Of a stretch of DNA of 63,377 nt, positions 47,001-57,210 are shown piece after piece (the first letter of the stretch is position 1; each line of letters begins with the position of its first letter). The notes under the pieces are model-generated. The model ran no database searches and was not told the origin of the DNA. It saw nothing but the letters and a program-made list of their open reading frames with translations. Position numbers and translations under genes: made by a program. The stretch is from Galbitalea sp036266835 (GTDB lineage Bacteria; Actinomycetota; Actinomycetes; Actinomycetales; Microbacteriaceae): NCBI GenBank assembly GCA_036266835.1, contig DATAXD010000043.1, positions 1 through 63,377 of the forward strand. Reading direction: 5' to 3'.

Positions 47001-47260
47001 TTTATGCGCACTCCCGGGTGCTCTGGGGCATCCTGTACCTATTGACCGTCGTGGTGTTCGTGCTCGGTGTGATTCCCTGGGAAGGCAACTGGGACGCACT
47101 CGGCAGCTCGCTCTGGATCTGGATCGTCGTGCTGGCCGTGTTCGCGGCGATCTGCGTGGGTATCTACATCTACTTCCGCCGCTTCGCAAAGCCACTCGAA
47201 GAGGAAGCCGGGAGCGAAGAGGTTGCGCTCGGGGAGACAGTCGCGGGGGACCGCTCCTGA
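44087..47260 (+). CDS. Large secreted-front, polytopic membrane protein 1 (Ig-like repeats, Pro-rich linker)
   Basis: GTG at 44087 is chosen because the product then starts MRRFVRAIV like its paralogue (MRRFLIASA). A signal peptide (about 1-31, ending APAGADA) leads an outer region of about 690 residues: a beta domain, a Thr-Ala-Pro linker near 140-195, further beta domains, and an Ig-like domain with ITIAGSGLPAGTSVDSVLHS. From about residue 735 there are eight to nine membrane segments, then a charged tail EEEAGSEEV...VAGDRS. The membrane and last Ig-like parts are shared with the next gene. I know no named function; adhesion, envelope sensing or transport are possible. Confidence 0.85.
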   Translation: MRRFVRAIVVTGAALGLAAGGAIGLAAPAGADATFTATLASSSTLVAGSTAPIVFGGSKDSGAVITDVTVDNPAPQDLTAAVCATGAAGNTTWSCTYSPTSALAEATGSTIEIDYTNVDGSASQATISFDVAAAPASTPDPTATAAPAPTATPDPTTTPDPGPTPAPATTPAPAATPAPAAAPAFSSAPAPMVVAPASAVPDLASASTFETPSFVATIEGSTDPSFTAEITNAPIDEETSVIQFAGSKTSSSILGNMTAYFIDTTPSCTGVGVGSTAWSCQVDVEWLESGDASIVITEQNSNGTVLQNVLTFLVYSEDPEGSVAPQSPEVAYEFSPSGVSVSSVPTGQGNVVATVIRALGEGYDAIANCPDDSWVGSELGLLGANPPSSVTCSVSDLGPSDEDAPYVVQSAEGLKRDGRIAVSSDYANGVFFVPENDLTADPDAPLTFAEDATNRTVTITGSVSEQTAGDYYGETEYGEPVPGAVEILDSNDAVVCYTQDFQPIDDTGFSSFSCTSPTLAYGTHTLSAVIADEGMLDGEGVGITLEQAGVDANDGQYITGALSSAVPIGPVDFPAPVITPPTSTTTDDTTPTWTFTITGNLQPGGTITIAGSGLPAGTSVDSVLHSVPTDLGTVVAAADGTFANTVTIPTDEPVGAHTILVTASGPGIVTSTQQQPITITAVPSNNNGDGASTSSLPTSAHGSGTNPNGTTTAIQPNILTQALTPIADIAVHPNKIVSALEIGLVLLLLAVLPAHLLNATIAEQSDRFERRFKRFPKRPRWLTALIDWFTSAPVVGGLVVTLVTAILFGFADPRFGWTLASLRLILACGIALFLVGYVANWLTSVIARAQWHITVLVSTRPYGLILTVVGVLISRLLHFSPGFLIGLILGLTIQGKSAAGFAWRTVVTRTSIVLVMAIAAWIGYSTLTLGGTEGGTFGTALLVETLVAITTEGIVALLVELLPLRFLEGERVYAHSRVLWGILYLLTVVVFVLGVIPWEGNWDALGSSLWIWIVVLAVFAAICVGIYIYFRRFAKPLEEEAGSEEVALGETVAGDRS

Positions 47261-47322
47261 GCGGTGTCGCAAATCTCGAAGCCGGTCAGAAATACGACAT
47301 ATGCAAGTACTCGATTTTGAGT

Positions 47323-47328
47323 CATAAT
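47323..47328 (+). promoter_or_regulatory. CATAAT element before surface protein 2
   Basis: TTTTGAGTCATAATCGGGCC (47315-47334) matches the block before the first paralogue. CATAAT lies 73-78 bases before the ATG. It implies that the second gene has its own promoter although it follows the first by only 140 bases. Confidence 0.5.
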
Positions 47329-47400
47329 CGGGCCTGAGGAGTTTACCCCCCGACTCCGAATACCCGAGTTCCGCTATCCGGACCCCGCCGGAGAGTCAGT

Positions 47401-49260
<1,860 letters not shown>

Positions 49261-49311
49261 CGAATCGAGAGCGCAGGGAATGACTGCGGTGCGCGATAAC
49301 TTGAACCCATA

Positions 49312-50787
49312 GTGACTTCTGTACATGACGGCGTCGGGTTCCGATCCGCGCGCGGACCCATCCTGATCGCTCTCATGCTCTCGACTGCGCTCGTCGCAAT
49401 CGACGGCACAATCATCGCCACCGCGGTTCCGACCGTGGTGCATGACATCGGGGGAGCATCCGCGTTCCCGTGGCTGTTCTCGGTGTACGTGCTGGTTCAG
49501 GCCGTTACCGTGCCGGTGTATTCGAAGCTGGCGGACACTTTTGGGCGCAAGCCGATAATGATCATCGGCATCGGACTGTTCCTGCTCGGGTCTGTGCTGT
49601 GTGGCGCGGCCTGGAGCATGCCGTCGCTCATCGTGTTCCGGATTATTCAGGGCCTCGGTGCGGGCGCGGTGCTGCCGATGTCGATCACGATCGCCGGAGA
49701 CATCTACACGGTGCAGGAGCGAGCGAAAGCGCAGGGCTATCTCGCGAGTGTCTGGGGCATCGCGGCAGTCGTCGGGCCGACGCTCGGCGGTGTGTTTTCG
49801 CAATTCGTGAGCTGGCGGTGGATCTTCTACGTCAATGTGCCCATCTGCATCCTGGCGGCCATCATGATCATCCGCGCGCTCAAGGAGACGATCGAACCCA
49901 GGCGTCACCGGGTTGACTACCTCGGCGCGGGCCTGATCACGGCTGGCACGTCGCTGCTGATTCTCGCCGTGCTCGAGGGCGGCGTCGCCTGGGCCTGGGA
50001 TGCGCCAATCAGCATCGTCGCTTTCGTGGTCGGGGGGTTGCTCGTGATCGCGTTCGTTCTCGTCGAGAGGCGGGCGGCGGAGCCCATCCTGCCGCTCTGG
50101 GTGTTCTCGAGGCGGCTGCTGGCATCCACATCGCTGGTGGCCCTCGGCGTCGGGGCGATCGTCATCGGGCTGTCTGCTTACGTGCCGACCTACCTGGAGG
50201 GTTCGCTCGGATCGCCACCCATCGTCGCCGGGCTGGCGCTCGCGGCACTGACCGTCGGATGGCCGCTGTCGGCATCGCAGGCAGGCCGGTTGTACCTGCG
50301 CATCGGTTTCCGCAACACGGCCCTCATCGGGCTGGTGTTCGCGATCGCGGGATCGCTGTCGCTCGCTGGGTTCGCGCACTCGCCGTCTATTGCGATCGTC
50401 GCCGTGTCCTGTTTCGTTATTGGGATCGGGATGGGCCTGGTTGCGGTTCCGACGCTGGTCGCTGCGCAGTCGAGTGTCGGCTGGGAAGAGCGCGGCGTCG
50501 TGACCGGGGCCAACCTGTTCTTCCGTTCGCTCGGGAGCGCCGTCGGGGTCGCGATCTTTGGGGCGATTGCGAATGCGCTTGTCGCATCCGGCTCGTCGCC
50601 GACCGCAGTGACCACCGTCGTGTCATCCTCGACCGCGGTGTTCGCTGCGGTTGCCATCGTCGTGATCGCGACCGTGTTCGGTGCGCTCGCCATGCCGCGC
50701 TCCCGCGTTGTGCCGGGCGTTGCGCAGGGCGTTGCGCCGGCGGTGGCCGTCCCGGCGCCGATCGTGTCGGAGCCCGTCGCCGAGTAG
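49312..50787 (+). CDS. MFS multidrug exporter, DHA2 (EmrB/QacA) type
   Basis: A 491-residue protein with about 14 membrane segments. The drug:H+ antiporter motifs are present: LDxT-like VAIDGTIIATAVPTVVHDI in the first segment and the loop KLADTFGRKPIMIIG, with motif C-like GVWGIAAVVGPTLGGVFSQ. The start GTG is at 49312. Substrates cannot be read from sequence. No regulator is adjacent; the preceding gene is surface protein 2, 51 bases upstream. Confidence 0.9.
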   Translation: MTSVHDGVGFRSARGPILIALMLSTALVAIDGTIIATAVPTVVHDIGGASAFPWLFSVYVLVQAVTVPVYSKLADTFGRKPIMIIGIGLFLLGSVLCGAAWSMPSLIVFRIIQGLGAGAVLPMSITIAGDIYTVQERAKAQGYLASVWGIAAVVGPTLGGVFSQFVSWRWIFYVNVPICILAAIMIIRALKETIEPRRHRVDYLGAGLITAGTSLLILAVLEGGVAWAWDAPISIVAFVVGGLLVIAFVLVERRAAEPILPLWVFSRRLLASTSLVALGVGAIVIGLSAYVPTYLEGSLGSPPIVAGLALAALTVGWPLSASQAGRLYLRIGFRNTALIGLVFAIAGSLSLAGFAHSPSIAIVAVSCFVIGIGMGLVAVPTLVAAQSSVGWEERGVVTGANLFFRSLGSAVGVAIFGAIANALVASGSSPTAVTTVVSSSTAVFAAVAIVVIATVFGALAMPRSRVVPGVAQGVAPAVAVPAPIVSEPVAE

Positions 50788-50870
50788 TTGCGCGCGGATG
50801 GCGTGGTGGCGGGCCATCGCGTGCCGAGCTGGGCAGATGACTCACGCCCCACGACTGGGGCGCGGATTTC

Positions 50871-50878
50871 ATCCACAG
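50871..50878 (+). promoter_or_regulatory. ATCCACAG element upstream of DUF222-HNH gene
   Basis: Ends exactly 49 bases before the ATG at 50928, the same distance as its copy before the DUF222 gene at the left edge. The downstream ATTGTCATTTTCG stretch also resembles the other copy. Confidence 0.45.
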
Positions 50879-50927
50879 ATTGTCATTTTCGCTTCCCACA
50901 TTCGTACTGGAGTTCGATAATTGATGT

Positions 50928-52505
50928 ATGACCCTGATCGACGCTCCGGCCGCAACCGCGGTCCCGGTCGGCGCGCCTGCTGACCGAATCGAGGGCGCTG
51001 AGCTCGTCGAGGGTGCTGACCTCATCGAGGGTGCTGAGCTCGTCGAGCGTTATGCGGTCCCCGAGCGACCGGGGCTCGTCGAGCGTTATGTGGCTGCGCT
51101 CGCCGCGCTCGACGAGGTGTCGACGGAGGCAGCCGACTATCGAGAGCTTCCCGAATCCGTCCTGCTCGAGATCAACCAGATCGGTGCCGCGTCCAGGCGT
51201 CTCCTCGACTCGCACCTCGCCCTGGTCGCGGGAGAGGTCGCATTCCGGTCGCGTTCGACTCTCGGTCTCTCCGGTCTCGCCCAGCGTTTGGGACTGCGTA
51301 CGGCCGAGCAGTTCGTCAAGGTGACAACGGGATCAACGGCACGCGACGCGAAGACGGCCGTGCGCGTTGGTGTTCTCATGCACGACGCCGCGACCGCCGG
51401 CGAAGTGGATGAGAACACGGGGGTTATCGCGGAGAACCCGATGCCGTGGCTCGCGCCAGTGACGGATGCGCTCGCGTCTCGCACCCTGTCTGTCGACCAG
51501 GCGGATGCAATCCAGACCGGGCTCGCCGAGCCGGACTCTGCCATAACGGCGAGCCAGTTGACTGATGCCGCCGAGGAACTCGTCAAGGCCTGCGAGGTTG
51601 GCTGTCTAGATCCGGATGCCCTGGCGAAGCTTGCGCGGCAGGTTCGCGAGGAACTCGATCTCGAAGGTGTCGGGTTGCGCGAAGAAGAGCGTCGCCAGAA
51701 GCGATCGCTGCGGCTCTATCGCCAGCCCGACGGCACGACAAAGTTGGTTTGGATCATGGATCCGGAAACCGCAGCGACGGTCCGCGAAGTCGTCGACCGG
51801 GCCACCTCGCCAAAACTCGGTGGTGTCCGATTCGTCGACCCGGAGCGTCAGGCAAGGGCCGATTCGATTGCGCTCGACGATCGCACTCCGGAACAACTCG
51901 GCTCGGATGCGCTTGTCCAGCTCATCAAGATTGGAGCGGATGCGGATCCGGGAGTGCTCCTGGGATCGGGTGCACCGGTCATTCGCGTGACCGCAACGGC
52001 TGTTGCACTCGAGACCGGAATCGGACTGGGTCGCATCGACGGACAGGCCTCTCCCGTCTCGATCGCGACCGTAAAGCGACTCACCTGCTTTGGAACCATC
52101 CACGATGTCATCTTTGACACTTCGCTTCGGCCGCTTGACGTGGGGCGCGACCATCGGCTGTTCACCGCAAAGCAGCGCGAGGCAATCATCGTGAAGTGGG
52201 GTGGTTGCGCGGCAGACAATTGTGATCGACCACCCAGTTGGACAGAGATTCACCATATTGAGCATTGGCAGCGAGATCGTGGACGCACGAATGTCGACCT
52301 CGGCGTACCGCTGTGCGCGCACCACCATCGGCAGTTTCACAATTCGGGTTGGGAGATTCGCCTTGACGCTGACGGCAGGTACTGGCTCGTCAAACCACCG
52401 GGTGCGGATGCCATGGGCTCTCCGCCGACCATCCTGAGCGCCAAGGGCAGAAACATCATCGACCTCAGTCGAGAACCTGTGCGGCCACCGGGCCGGGACG
52501 AATAG
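50928..52505 (+). CDS. DUF222 domain - HNH endonuclease protein
   Basis: A 525-residue protein. The N-terminal 35 residues contain a short repeat, EGAELVEGADLIEGAELVER, encoded by an 18-base tandem repeat. The DUF222 helical domain covers about residues 60-340 (LGLSGLAQRLGLRTAEQF, VDQADAIQTG, EEERRQKRSLRLYRQPDGT). The HNH nuclease is at about 420-480: CAADNCDRPPSWTEIHHIEHW with H-H, then NVDLGVPLCAHHHRQFHNSGWEI. These proteins are multicopy in actinobacteria; homing-like spread is suspected but unproven. Confidence 0.92.
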   Translation: MTLIDAPAATAVPVGAPADRIEGAELVEGADLIEGAELVERYAVPERPGLVERYVAALAALDEVSTEAADYRELPESVLLEINQIGAASRRLLDSHLALVAGEVAFRSRSTLGLSGLAQRLGLRTAEQFVKVTTGSTARDAKTAVRVGVLMHDAATAGEVDENTGVIAENPMPWLAPVTDALASRTLSVDQADAIQTGLAEPDSAITASQLTDAAEELVKACEVGCLDPDALAKLARQVREELDLEGVGLREEERRQKRSLRLYRQPDGTTKLVWIMDPETAATVREVVDRATSPKLGGVRFVDPERQARADSIALDDRTPEQLGSDALVQLIKIGADADPGVLLGSGAPVIRVTATAVALETGIGLGRIDGQASPVSIATVKRLTCFGTIHDVIFDTSLRPLDVGRDHRLFTAKQREAIIVKWGGCAADNCDRPPSWTEIHHIEHWQRDRGRTNVDLGVPLCAHHHRQFHNSGWEIRLDADGRYWLVKPPGADAMGSPPTILSAKGRNIIDLSREPVRPPGRDE

Positions 52506-52518
52506 TTAGAGTTTTGTC

Positions 52519-54078
52519 GTGACCACCGCAGAACCGAATGGGCCCTCAGGCGAGCCCGGCCGCGGCGGTGAGGATCGCAGCGGTGGCGATCGGGGTGCCG
52601 GGGATCGCGGCGGTGGCCGCGGCGCTGGCGGGGACGGCGCTGGCGGATTCGACGACTCGGAGCGACCGCTGCATCCGCTGCGAAGCTGGCGCCAGCCATT
52701 GCTCACGGCGATCACGATGTCGGTGGCCGTTGGCCTAGTCGCAACCGTCGACCGGAATCCGGGACCGCTCGTCCTTGCGGCAGCGCTGTCCATGACGCTT
52801 GCTCGCAACCGGCTCGTCCTCACCTGGCGTGGGCGCGCCGAGGCCGTCATCCTGCTGCCGGTCCTCGGTCTCGCCACTGCGGGAGTCGCCTTTCTGCTCT
52901 TCCGGGTACCGATCGTCGGCGCGGCGGCCTACGTCGCGGCGCTATTTCTGTCGATCTGGCTGCGGCGGTTCGGCCCGACCTGGAGCCGCATCGGATCACT
53001 CATCGCGTTGCCGTTCATCACCCTCCTCATCGCGCCAGCCGGTGGAGCCGGAAGCACGGTGCTTTCGGTGGTGCTCGTGTCGGTGGTCGCACTGGTCGTG
53101 GTCGTGGCGCTGCGACTGCTTGCCGAACTCGTGCGGCTGGTGCCGCGACCGGCCCGGCCCGTGGCTGCCACTTCGGCGGCGGACGACAAACCGGCGCCCA
53201 CCCCGACGCCACCAACATCCGGCCGGATGTTCGTCAGCACGAAGATGGCCATCCAAATGGCGATCGCCCTGGCGGCGGCGTTCGTGCTCGGCTTCCTGCT
53301 GTTCCCGCAACACGTGACCTGGGTTCTGATTACCGCGTTCATCGTCTGCAGCGGCAATCGCGGAAGAGCGGACGTTCTCTACAAGAGTGGCCTGCGAATC
53401 GTCGGCGCCACGTTCGGAACCGTCCTTGCATCCGTTGGTCTGCTCGCTCTTCCCGCAGGACACTCAGCACTGCAAGGCCCGCAGCTCGTCATCGTGGCGC
53501 TGGTGATCCTGGCTCTCGGGATGTGGTTGCGCGAGTGGACCTACGCCGCCTGGGCCGTCGCGATGACGCTCGTGATTACGCTCATCCAGGGTGCGATCGT
53601 GCCCGCGGCGGGCGCGGCCGGAGTCCCCGAGGGCGCCGCGCTCTGGACGCGCATCCTCGCGATCATCGTCGGGGCGGCATGCGGCGTGCTCGCCTCGTGG
53701 TTCGTACTGCCGGTGAGGTCGGAGGGTGTTGTTCGCCGGCGTCTCGCTGGCGCGCTTGCGGCGCTCAGCGAATTTGCCGCAGCGCCCGGGCCAGTCACCG
53801 ACGACGACCTCGCGGTGTCGCTGGAGCGTCTGGATGAGGTCGCAGCACCCTGGGCCGCGTGGGAGCGAATCAGCGGCTGGCGCAAAACCGATCGCAAACC
53901 CGGCCAGTGGATGCGGCTCGTGCACGAGTCCGCGCGGCTCGTCCGCCGGAAGCCCGCGCTGTCAGCGGACGCGAGGCGAGCGCTCGGTCAGGCGCGCCGG
54001 TCGATGCGGGATCCGCAGGCGATCGGCCCGGCGCTGCTTGCCTTCCGCGACGAACTCACGGCGAGCGGCGCTGACTGA
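52519..54078 (+). CDS. FUSC family (fusaric-acid-resistance-like) membrane protein
   Basis: A 519-residue protein. The first 45 residues are Gly/Asp-rich and disordered. Two sets of membrane segments follow (about 55-175 and 245-400), with MFVSTKMAIQMAIALAAAFVLGF starting the second, FUSC-like half. A cytoplasmic helical C-terminus of about 115 residues ends the protein. Relatives are putative exporters of aromatic acids. GTG at 52519 follows the HNH gene after 13 bases. The function is predicted from topology and family feel. Confidence 0.78.
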   Translation: MTTAEPNGPSGEPGRGGEDRSGGDRGAGDRGGGRGAGGDGAGGFDDSERPLHPLRSWRQPLLTAITMSVAVGLVATVDRNPGPLVLAAALSMTLARNRLVLTWRGRAEAVILLPVLGLATAGVAFLLFRVPIVGAAAYVAALFLSIWLRRFGPTWSRIGSLIALPFITLLIAPAGGAGSTVLSVVLVSVVALVVVVALRLLAELVRLVPRPARPVAATSAADDKPAPTPTPPTSGRMFVSTKMAIQMAIALAAAFVLGFLLFPQHVTWVLITAFIVCSGNRGRADVLYKSGLRIVGATFGTVLASVGLLALPAGHSALQGPQLVIVALVILALGMWLREWTYAAWAVAMTLVITLIQGAIVPAAGAAGVPEGAALWTRILAIIVGAACGVLASWFVLPVRSEGVVRRRLAGALAALSEFAAAPGPVTDDDLAVSLERLDEVAAPWAAWERISGWRKTDRKPGQWMRLVHESARLVRRKPALSADARRALGQARRSMRDPQAIGPALLAFRDELTASGAD

Positions 54079-54103
54079 TTCGCGGAAGTAGCAAGATGGG
54101 TGC

Positions 54104-54814
54104 ATGACCCAGCAGGAGCATCCGGCGCCGACGATCGCGCTACCCGCGACCACGCCGCATCCGCAGCTCGAGCAGTTGATAGCAGTGCTCGAGTTCTTGC
54201 GTGCACCGGGCGGATGTGCGTGGGATGGCGAACAGACACACGAGTCGCTCGTGCGCTACCTGGTCGAGGAGACCTATGAGCTCATCGACGCAATCGAGAC
54301 CGGCAACCGTGATGAGCTGATCGAGGAACTCGGCGACGTGCTCTACCAGGTGATCTTTCACTCGGACATCGCCGCCCACACGCCCGGCGAAGAATTCACG
54401 CTCGAGGATGTCGCTGCCCACATGACCGCGAAGATGGTCGGCCGTCATCCGCATGTGTTCGGCGACGCGACGGCCAACACCGCTGCCGAAGTCAACCAGC
54501 GCTGGGACGAAATGAAGCGGGTCGAGAAGCCGGGTCGCAACAGTGTGCTGGATGGGGTCCCCCAGGGGATGCCGGCTCTGGCGCTCGCCGACAAGCTGCT
54601 CGGGAAGGCGGCGAAGCTCGGCGTCGAGCGCGAGCCGGGCGTGTCATACGAATCGGAGGATGCACTCGGCCAGGCGCTCCTTGCGACAGTGAGCGCGGCG
54701 CGCGCGGATGGGCTGGATGCGGAACGCGCGCTGCGAGCGGCGATCCGCGGGCTCGAAGCCGACATGCGGGCCGCCGAAGCTCCAGCGGGACGATGCCCTC
54801 CCAAACCCGACTAA
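54104..54814 (+). CDS. mazG: Nucleoside triphosphate pyrophosphohydrolase MazG
   Basis: Hydrolyses (d)NTPs to monophosphates, removing damaged nucleotides; it can also affect ppGpp levels. The 236 residues show the MazG fold motifs: LRAPGGCAWDGEQTHESLVRY, the E-E-x2-E metal site in LVEETYELIDAIE, and EELGDVLYQVIFHSDIA, with VNQRWDEMKRVEK after. It is the next core gene after mfd in the ancestral order, now separated from it by 24 kb of accessory DNA. The stop codon sits in the loop of a terminator hairpin. Confidence 0.93.
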   Translation: MTQQEHPAPTIALPATTPHPQLEQLIAVLEFLRAPGGCAWDGEQTHESLVRYLVEETYELIDAIETGNRDELIEELGDVLYQVIFHSDIAAHTPGEEFTLEDVAAHMTAKMVGRHPHVFGDATANTAAEVNQRWDEMKRVEKPGRNSVLDGVPQGMPALALADKLLGKAAKLGVEREPGVSYESEDALGQALLATVSAARADGLDAERALRAAIRGLEADMRAAEAPAGRCPPKPD

Positions 54815-54825
54815 GGGAGGGCATC
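54792..54825 (+). terminator. Terminator hairpin spanning the mazG stop codon
   Basis: GATGCCCTCCC (54792-54802) pairs perfectly with GGGAGGGCATC (54815-54825). The mazG TAA (54812-54814) is in the loop, so the first arm is coding. The rest of the 352-base gap to 55166 holds a 9-base inverted repeat (54876-54905) and the TetR operator region, but no gene. Confidence 0.65.
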
Positions 54826-55036
54826 CCATCCGACCGGCCGCGCGGACACTGCAGAGCGCGCAATCGGCCGGAATCGAATCGACGCTCAAGATCTGTCGTC
54901 GATTCTGTCCGCCGGAAAAGCGCCCCCACGCCATCCGTAGCCTGCGTCGGCACACCAGTAGCGCGAAATTCGGGCCTAACCTCGTTACAAATGGGCCCGG
55001 TTCGCGCGGAGTCATTGCTGACGCGCTGGCAATCGT

Positions 55037-55147
55037 AATACATAACAGTCGTTAGCACAACACGCGTTATGTATTCAAAATGTTTTCTCAACAATGCGAC
55101 ATTCCGCCCGCTGAGAATTTTCTATCGTTAGGCTCACGACTGTTATG
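55037..55147. promoter_or_regulatory. Nested inverted repeats upstream of TetR gene
   Basis: AATACATAAC (55037-55046) mirrors GTTATGTATT (55066-55075). In addition CATAACAGTCGT (55041-55052) mirrors ACGACTGTTATG (55136-55147). Three copies of a GTTATG-type half site therefore lie 20-130 bases before the TetR start. They are likely operators for autoregulation and possibly allow looping. Confidence 0.5.
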
Positions 55148-55166
55148 AATATGGGATAGTGAAGGT

Positions 55167-55766
55167 ATGCCACGCCAGCCGGATCCATCGCGAAAGCCGC
55201 AATTGCTGGGCGAAATCATCGAGTACCTGCTCGACAGGTCGCTCGCATCCGTGTCCTTTCGTACGATCGCGCAAGCGCTCGGATTCAGCACCTACACGCT
55301 CGTGTACCACTTCGGAACGCGAGAGCAGCTGGTCAGCGAGATCGTTGCGGCGTGCTCGACGCGGGCATCCGTCATCGACGAACAGATGCGCAATAGCTCC
55401 GACACTCTGGAGAGCTACTTCTCGGGTTTCGAAGCATCCTGGGAGTGGACGCTCAAGCCGCACAACAGGCAGCTGCAGCGACTCGAGTTCGAGGCGGCAC
55501 TGATCGAGGCGGTCGAGCCGGATCGTCACACGTTCAGTCGATCGGTCTTTGCGACCTGGGTGCGGATCGGACATGAGTCACTCACCAAGCTCGGGGTCGA
55601 TCACGACGCGGCCGAAGTCGAGGTGCGGTTGTTGGTGGACACGTTCTACGGCATCCAGTACGACTACGTCCTGAATGGCCAGGCGGATGCGGCGACCGGC
55701 GCATATCGCGAGGCGATGGCACGGCATCGCGAGCACATCGAGGCGCTGTTGCCTGTCGCGCGCTAG
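55167..55766 (+). CDS. TetR family transcriptional regulator
   Basis: A 199-residue protein. The helix-turn-helix is at about residues 12-55: LGEIIEYLLDRSLASVSFRT, then IAQALGFSTYTLVYHFGTRE. The C-terminal helical domain is probably ligand-binding. No transporter or enzyme gene is directly adjacent; hisS follows. Inverted repeats upstream suggest autoregulation. The region before it is AT-rich compared with the window. Confidence 0.88.
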   Translation: MPRQPDPSRKPQLLGEIIEYLLDRSLASVSFRTIAQALGFSTYTLVYHFGTREQLVSEIVAACSTRASVIDEQMRNSSDTLESYFSGFEASWEWTLKPHNRQLQRLEFEAALIEAVEPDRHTFSRSVFATWVRIGHESLTKLGVDHDAAEVEVRLLVDTFYGIQYDYVLNGQADAATGAYREAMARHREHIEALLPVAR

Positions 55767-55779
55767 CGCGGATTTCGGC

Positions 55780-55816
55780 GGTCGAGTAGCGCGCCGAAGG
55801 CACGCGTATCGAGACC
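55780..55816. repeat. Dispersed palindromic element after TetR gene
   Basis: GGTCGAGTAGCGCGCC, GAAGG centre, then CACGCGTATCGAGACC. It is nearly identical to the copies at 33335 and 35784 and lies between the TetR stop and hisS. Confidence 0.72.
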
Positions 55817-55847
55817 AGTCGGCCAGCGCGTCTGCCAAACTGGTGCG

Positions 55848-57146
55848 GTGGCCAGTCCCGTAAATCCTCCTCGTGGCATGCGCGACTTTCTGCCCGCCGA
55901 CAAGGCCCGCCGGGAGCACGTGCTCTCCGTCATCCGTGAGACGTTCCGCGCGCACGGCTTTGACGAGATCGAGACGCCCGTGGTCGAAGACAGCGCTCGG
56001 CTCCACGCGGGACTCGGCGGCGACAACGAGAAACTGTCGTTCGCCGTGATGAAGCGTGATCTCTCGCGTGAAACTCTCGAAGCCGCAGCATCCGCCGATG
56101 ACGCCCTCCAACTTGCTGATCTCGGCCTGCGTTTCGATCTCACCGTTCCGCTCGCTCGCTTCTATGCGACTCACCGCGCCGAGCTGCCGCGAGTGTTCCG
56201 CTCGATCCAGATCGCTCCGGTCTGGCGGGCGGAGCGCCCGCAGCGGGGTCGCTACCGCCAGTTCATGCAGTGCGACATCGACATCATCGGCGACGACAGC
56301 CAGCTCGCCGAGGTGGAACTGATCACCGCCACCGCCGCCGCCTTGACCGCCCTCGGACTGGACGGCTGCTCGATCCGGATCAACGACCGTCGCATCCTGC
56401 GCTCCATCGTCGCCGACCTCGGCATCGCGCCCGACGGGTTCGAGCGGGCGCTCATCGTCATCGACAAGGAAGACAAGATTGGTGCCGACGGCGTAGTCAG
56501 GGAGCTGGCGGAAGCCGGGCTGCTGCCCAAAGACGCCGTTGCCGCGGCCACGGCGCATCTGAAATCAATGTCCGAGCTGGACAACCACGGATGGTCGCTG
56601 CTCGAGGGCCCCGCGGCGCCGCCGACCTGGCTTGACCAGCCCGCCTACGTCGACCTGCTGGCGCTTCGGGCGGCTGTGGCAGCATCCGGGATATCCGCAC
56701 ATCTCGTGTTCTCGCCGAACTTGGTTCGTGGCATGGGCTACTACACCGGAACTATCTTCGAAATCGCCCACCCCGATCTCGACTACTCGCTGGGCGGTGG
56801 CGGCCGCTACGACGGGATGATCGGCCGATTCCTCGGAACGGATGTTCCCGCCGCCGGATTCTCGCTCGGGTTCGAGCGGCTCGTCGACCTCGTCGAGCTT
56901 CCGGATGACGCGACGACCGATTCGATCGGCCTCGTCTACGAGCCGGATGTTGCTGCCGCAGTCCTTGCACGCCTGAAGGCCGAGCTCGTCGCGTCCGGGT
57001 CGCGCGTGACCCTGGCTCCCCGGGCGCGTAACTCGAAGCAGCAGCTCGACCAGCTCGCCGCCCAGGGGTTCGCGCGATTTGCCTTTGTGACCGATGCGGT
57101 GGTCTCTGCCGAGGACCTCGAAGTCCGCACGATCTCGGCCGGATAA
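55848..57146 (+). CDS. hisS: Histidyl-tRNA synthetase
   Basis: A class II synthetase that charges tRNA-His. Motif 1 region NPPRGMRDFLPADKARREHV is at the N-terminus, motif 2 is in PVWRAERPQRGRYRQFMQCD near residue 125, the histidine-A loop is LVRGMGYYTGTIFEI, and motif 3 is GFSLGFERLVDL near residue 345. The anticodon-binding domain closes the 432 residues. GTG at 55848 starts just before the conserved SPVNPPRGMRD. It lies 31 bases after a dispersed palindrome. Confidence 0.95.
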   Translation: MASPVNPPRGMRDFLPADKARREHVLSVIRETFRAHGFDEIETPVVEDSARLHAGLGGDNEKLSFAVMKRDLSRETLEAAASADDALQLADLGLRFDLTVPLARFYATHRAELPRVFRSIQIAPVWRAERPQRGRYRQFMQCDIDIIGDDSQLAEVELITATAAALTALGLDGCSIRINDRRILRSIVADLGIAPDGFERALIVIDKEDKIGADGVVRELAEAGLLPKDAVAAATAHLKSMSELDNHGWSLLEGPAAPPTWLDQPAYVDLLALRAAVAASGISAHLVFSPNLVRGMGYYTGTIFEIAHPDLDYSLGGGGRYDGMIGRFLGTDVPAAGFSLGFERLVDLVELPDDATTDSIGLVYEPDVAAAVLARLKAELVASGSRVTLAPRARNSKQQLDQLAAQGFARFAFVTDAVVSAEDLEVRTISAG

Positions 57147-57210
57147 CCGTCGTCACGCCGCGCAGTAGGCTTTTTCTACTACCACCACTGCCTTATGTAA
57201 GGAGACAATC

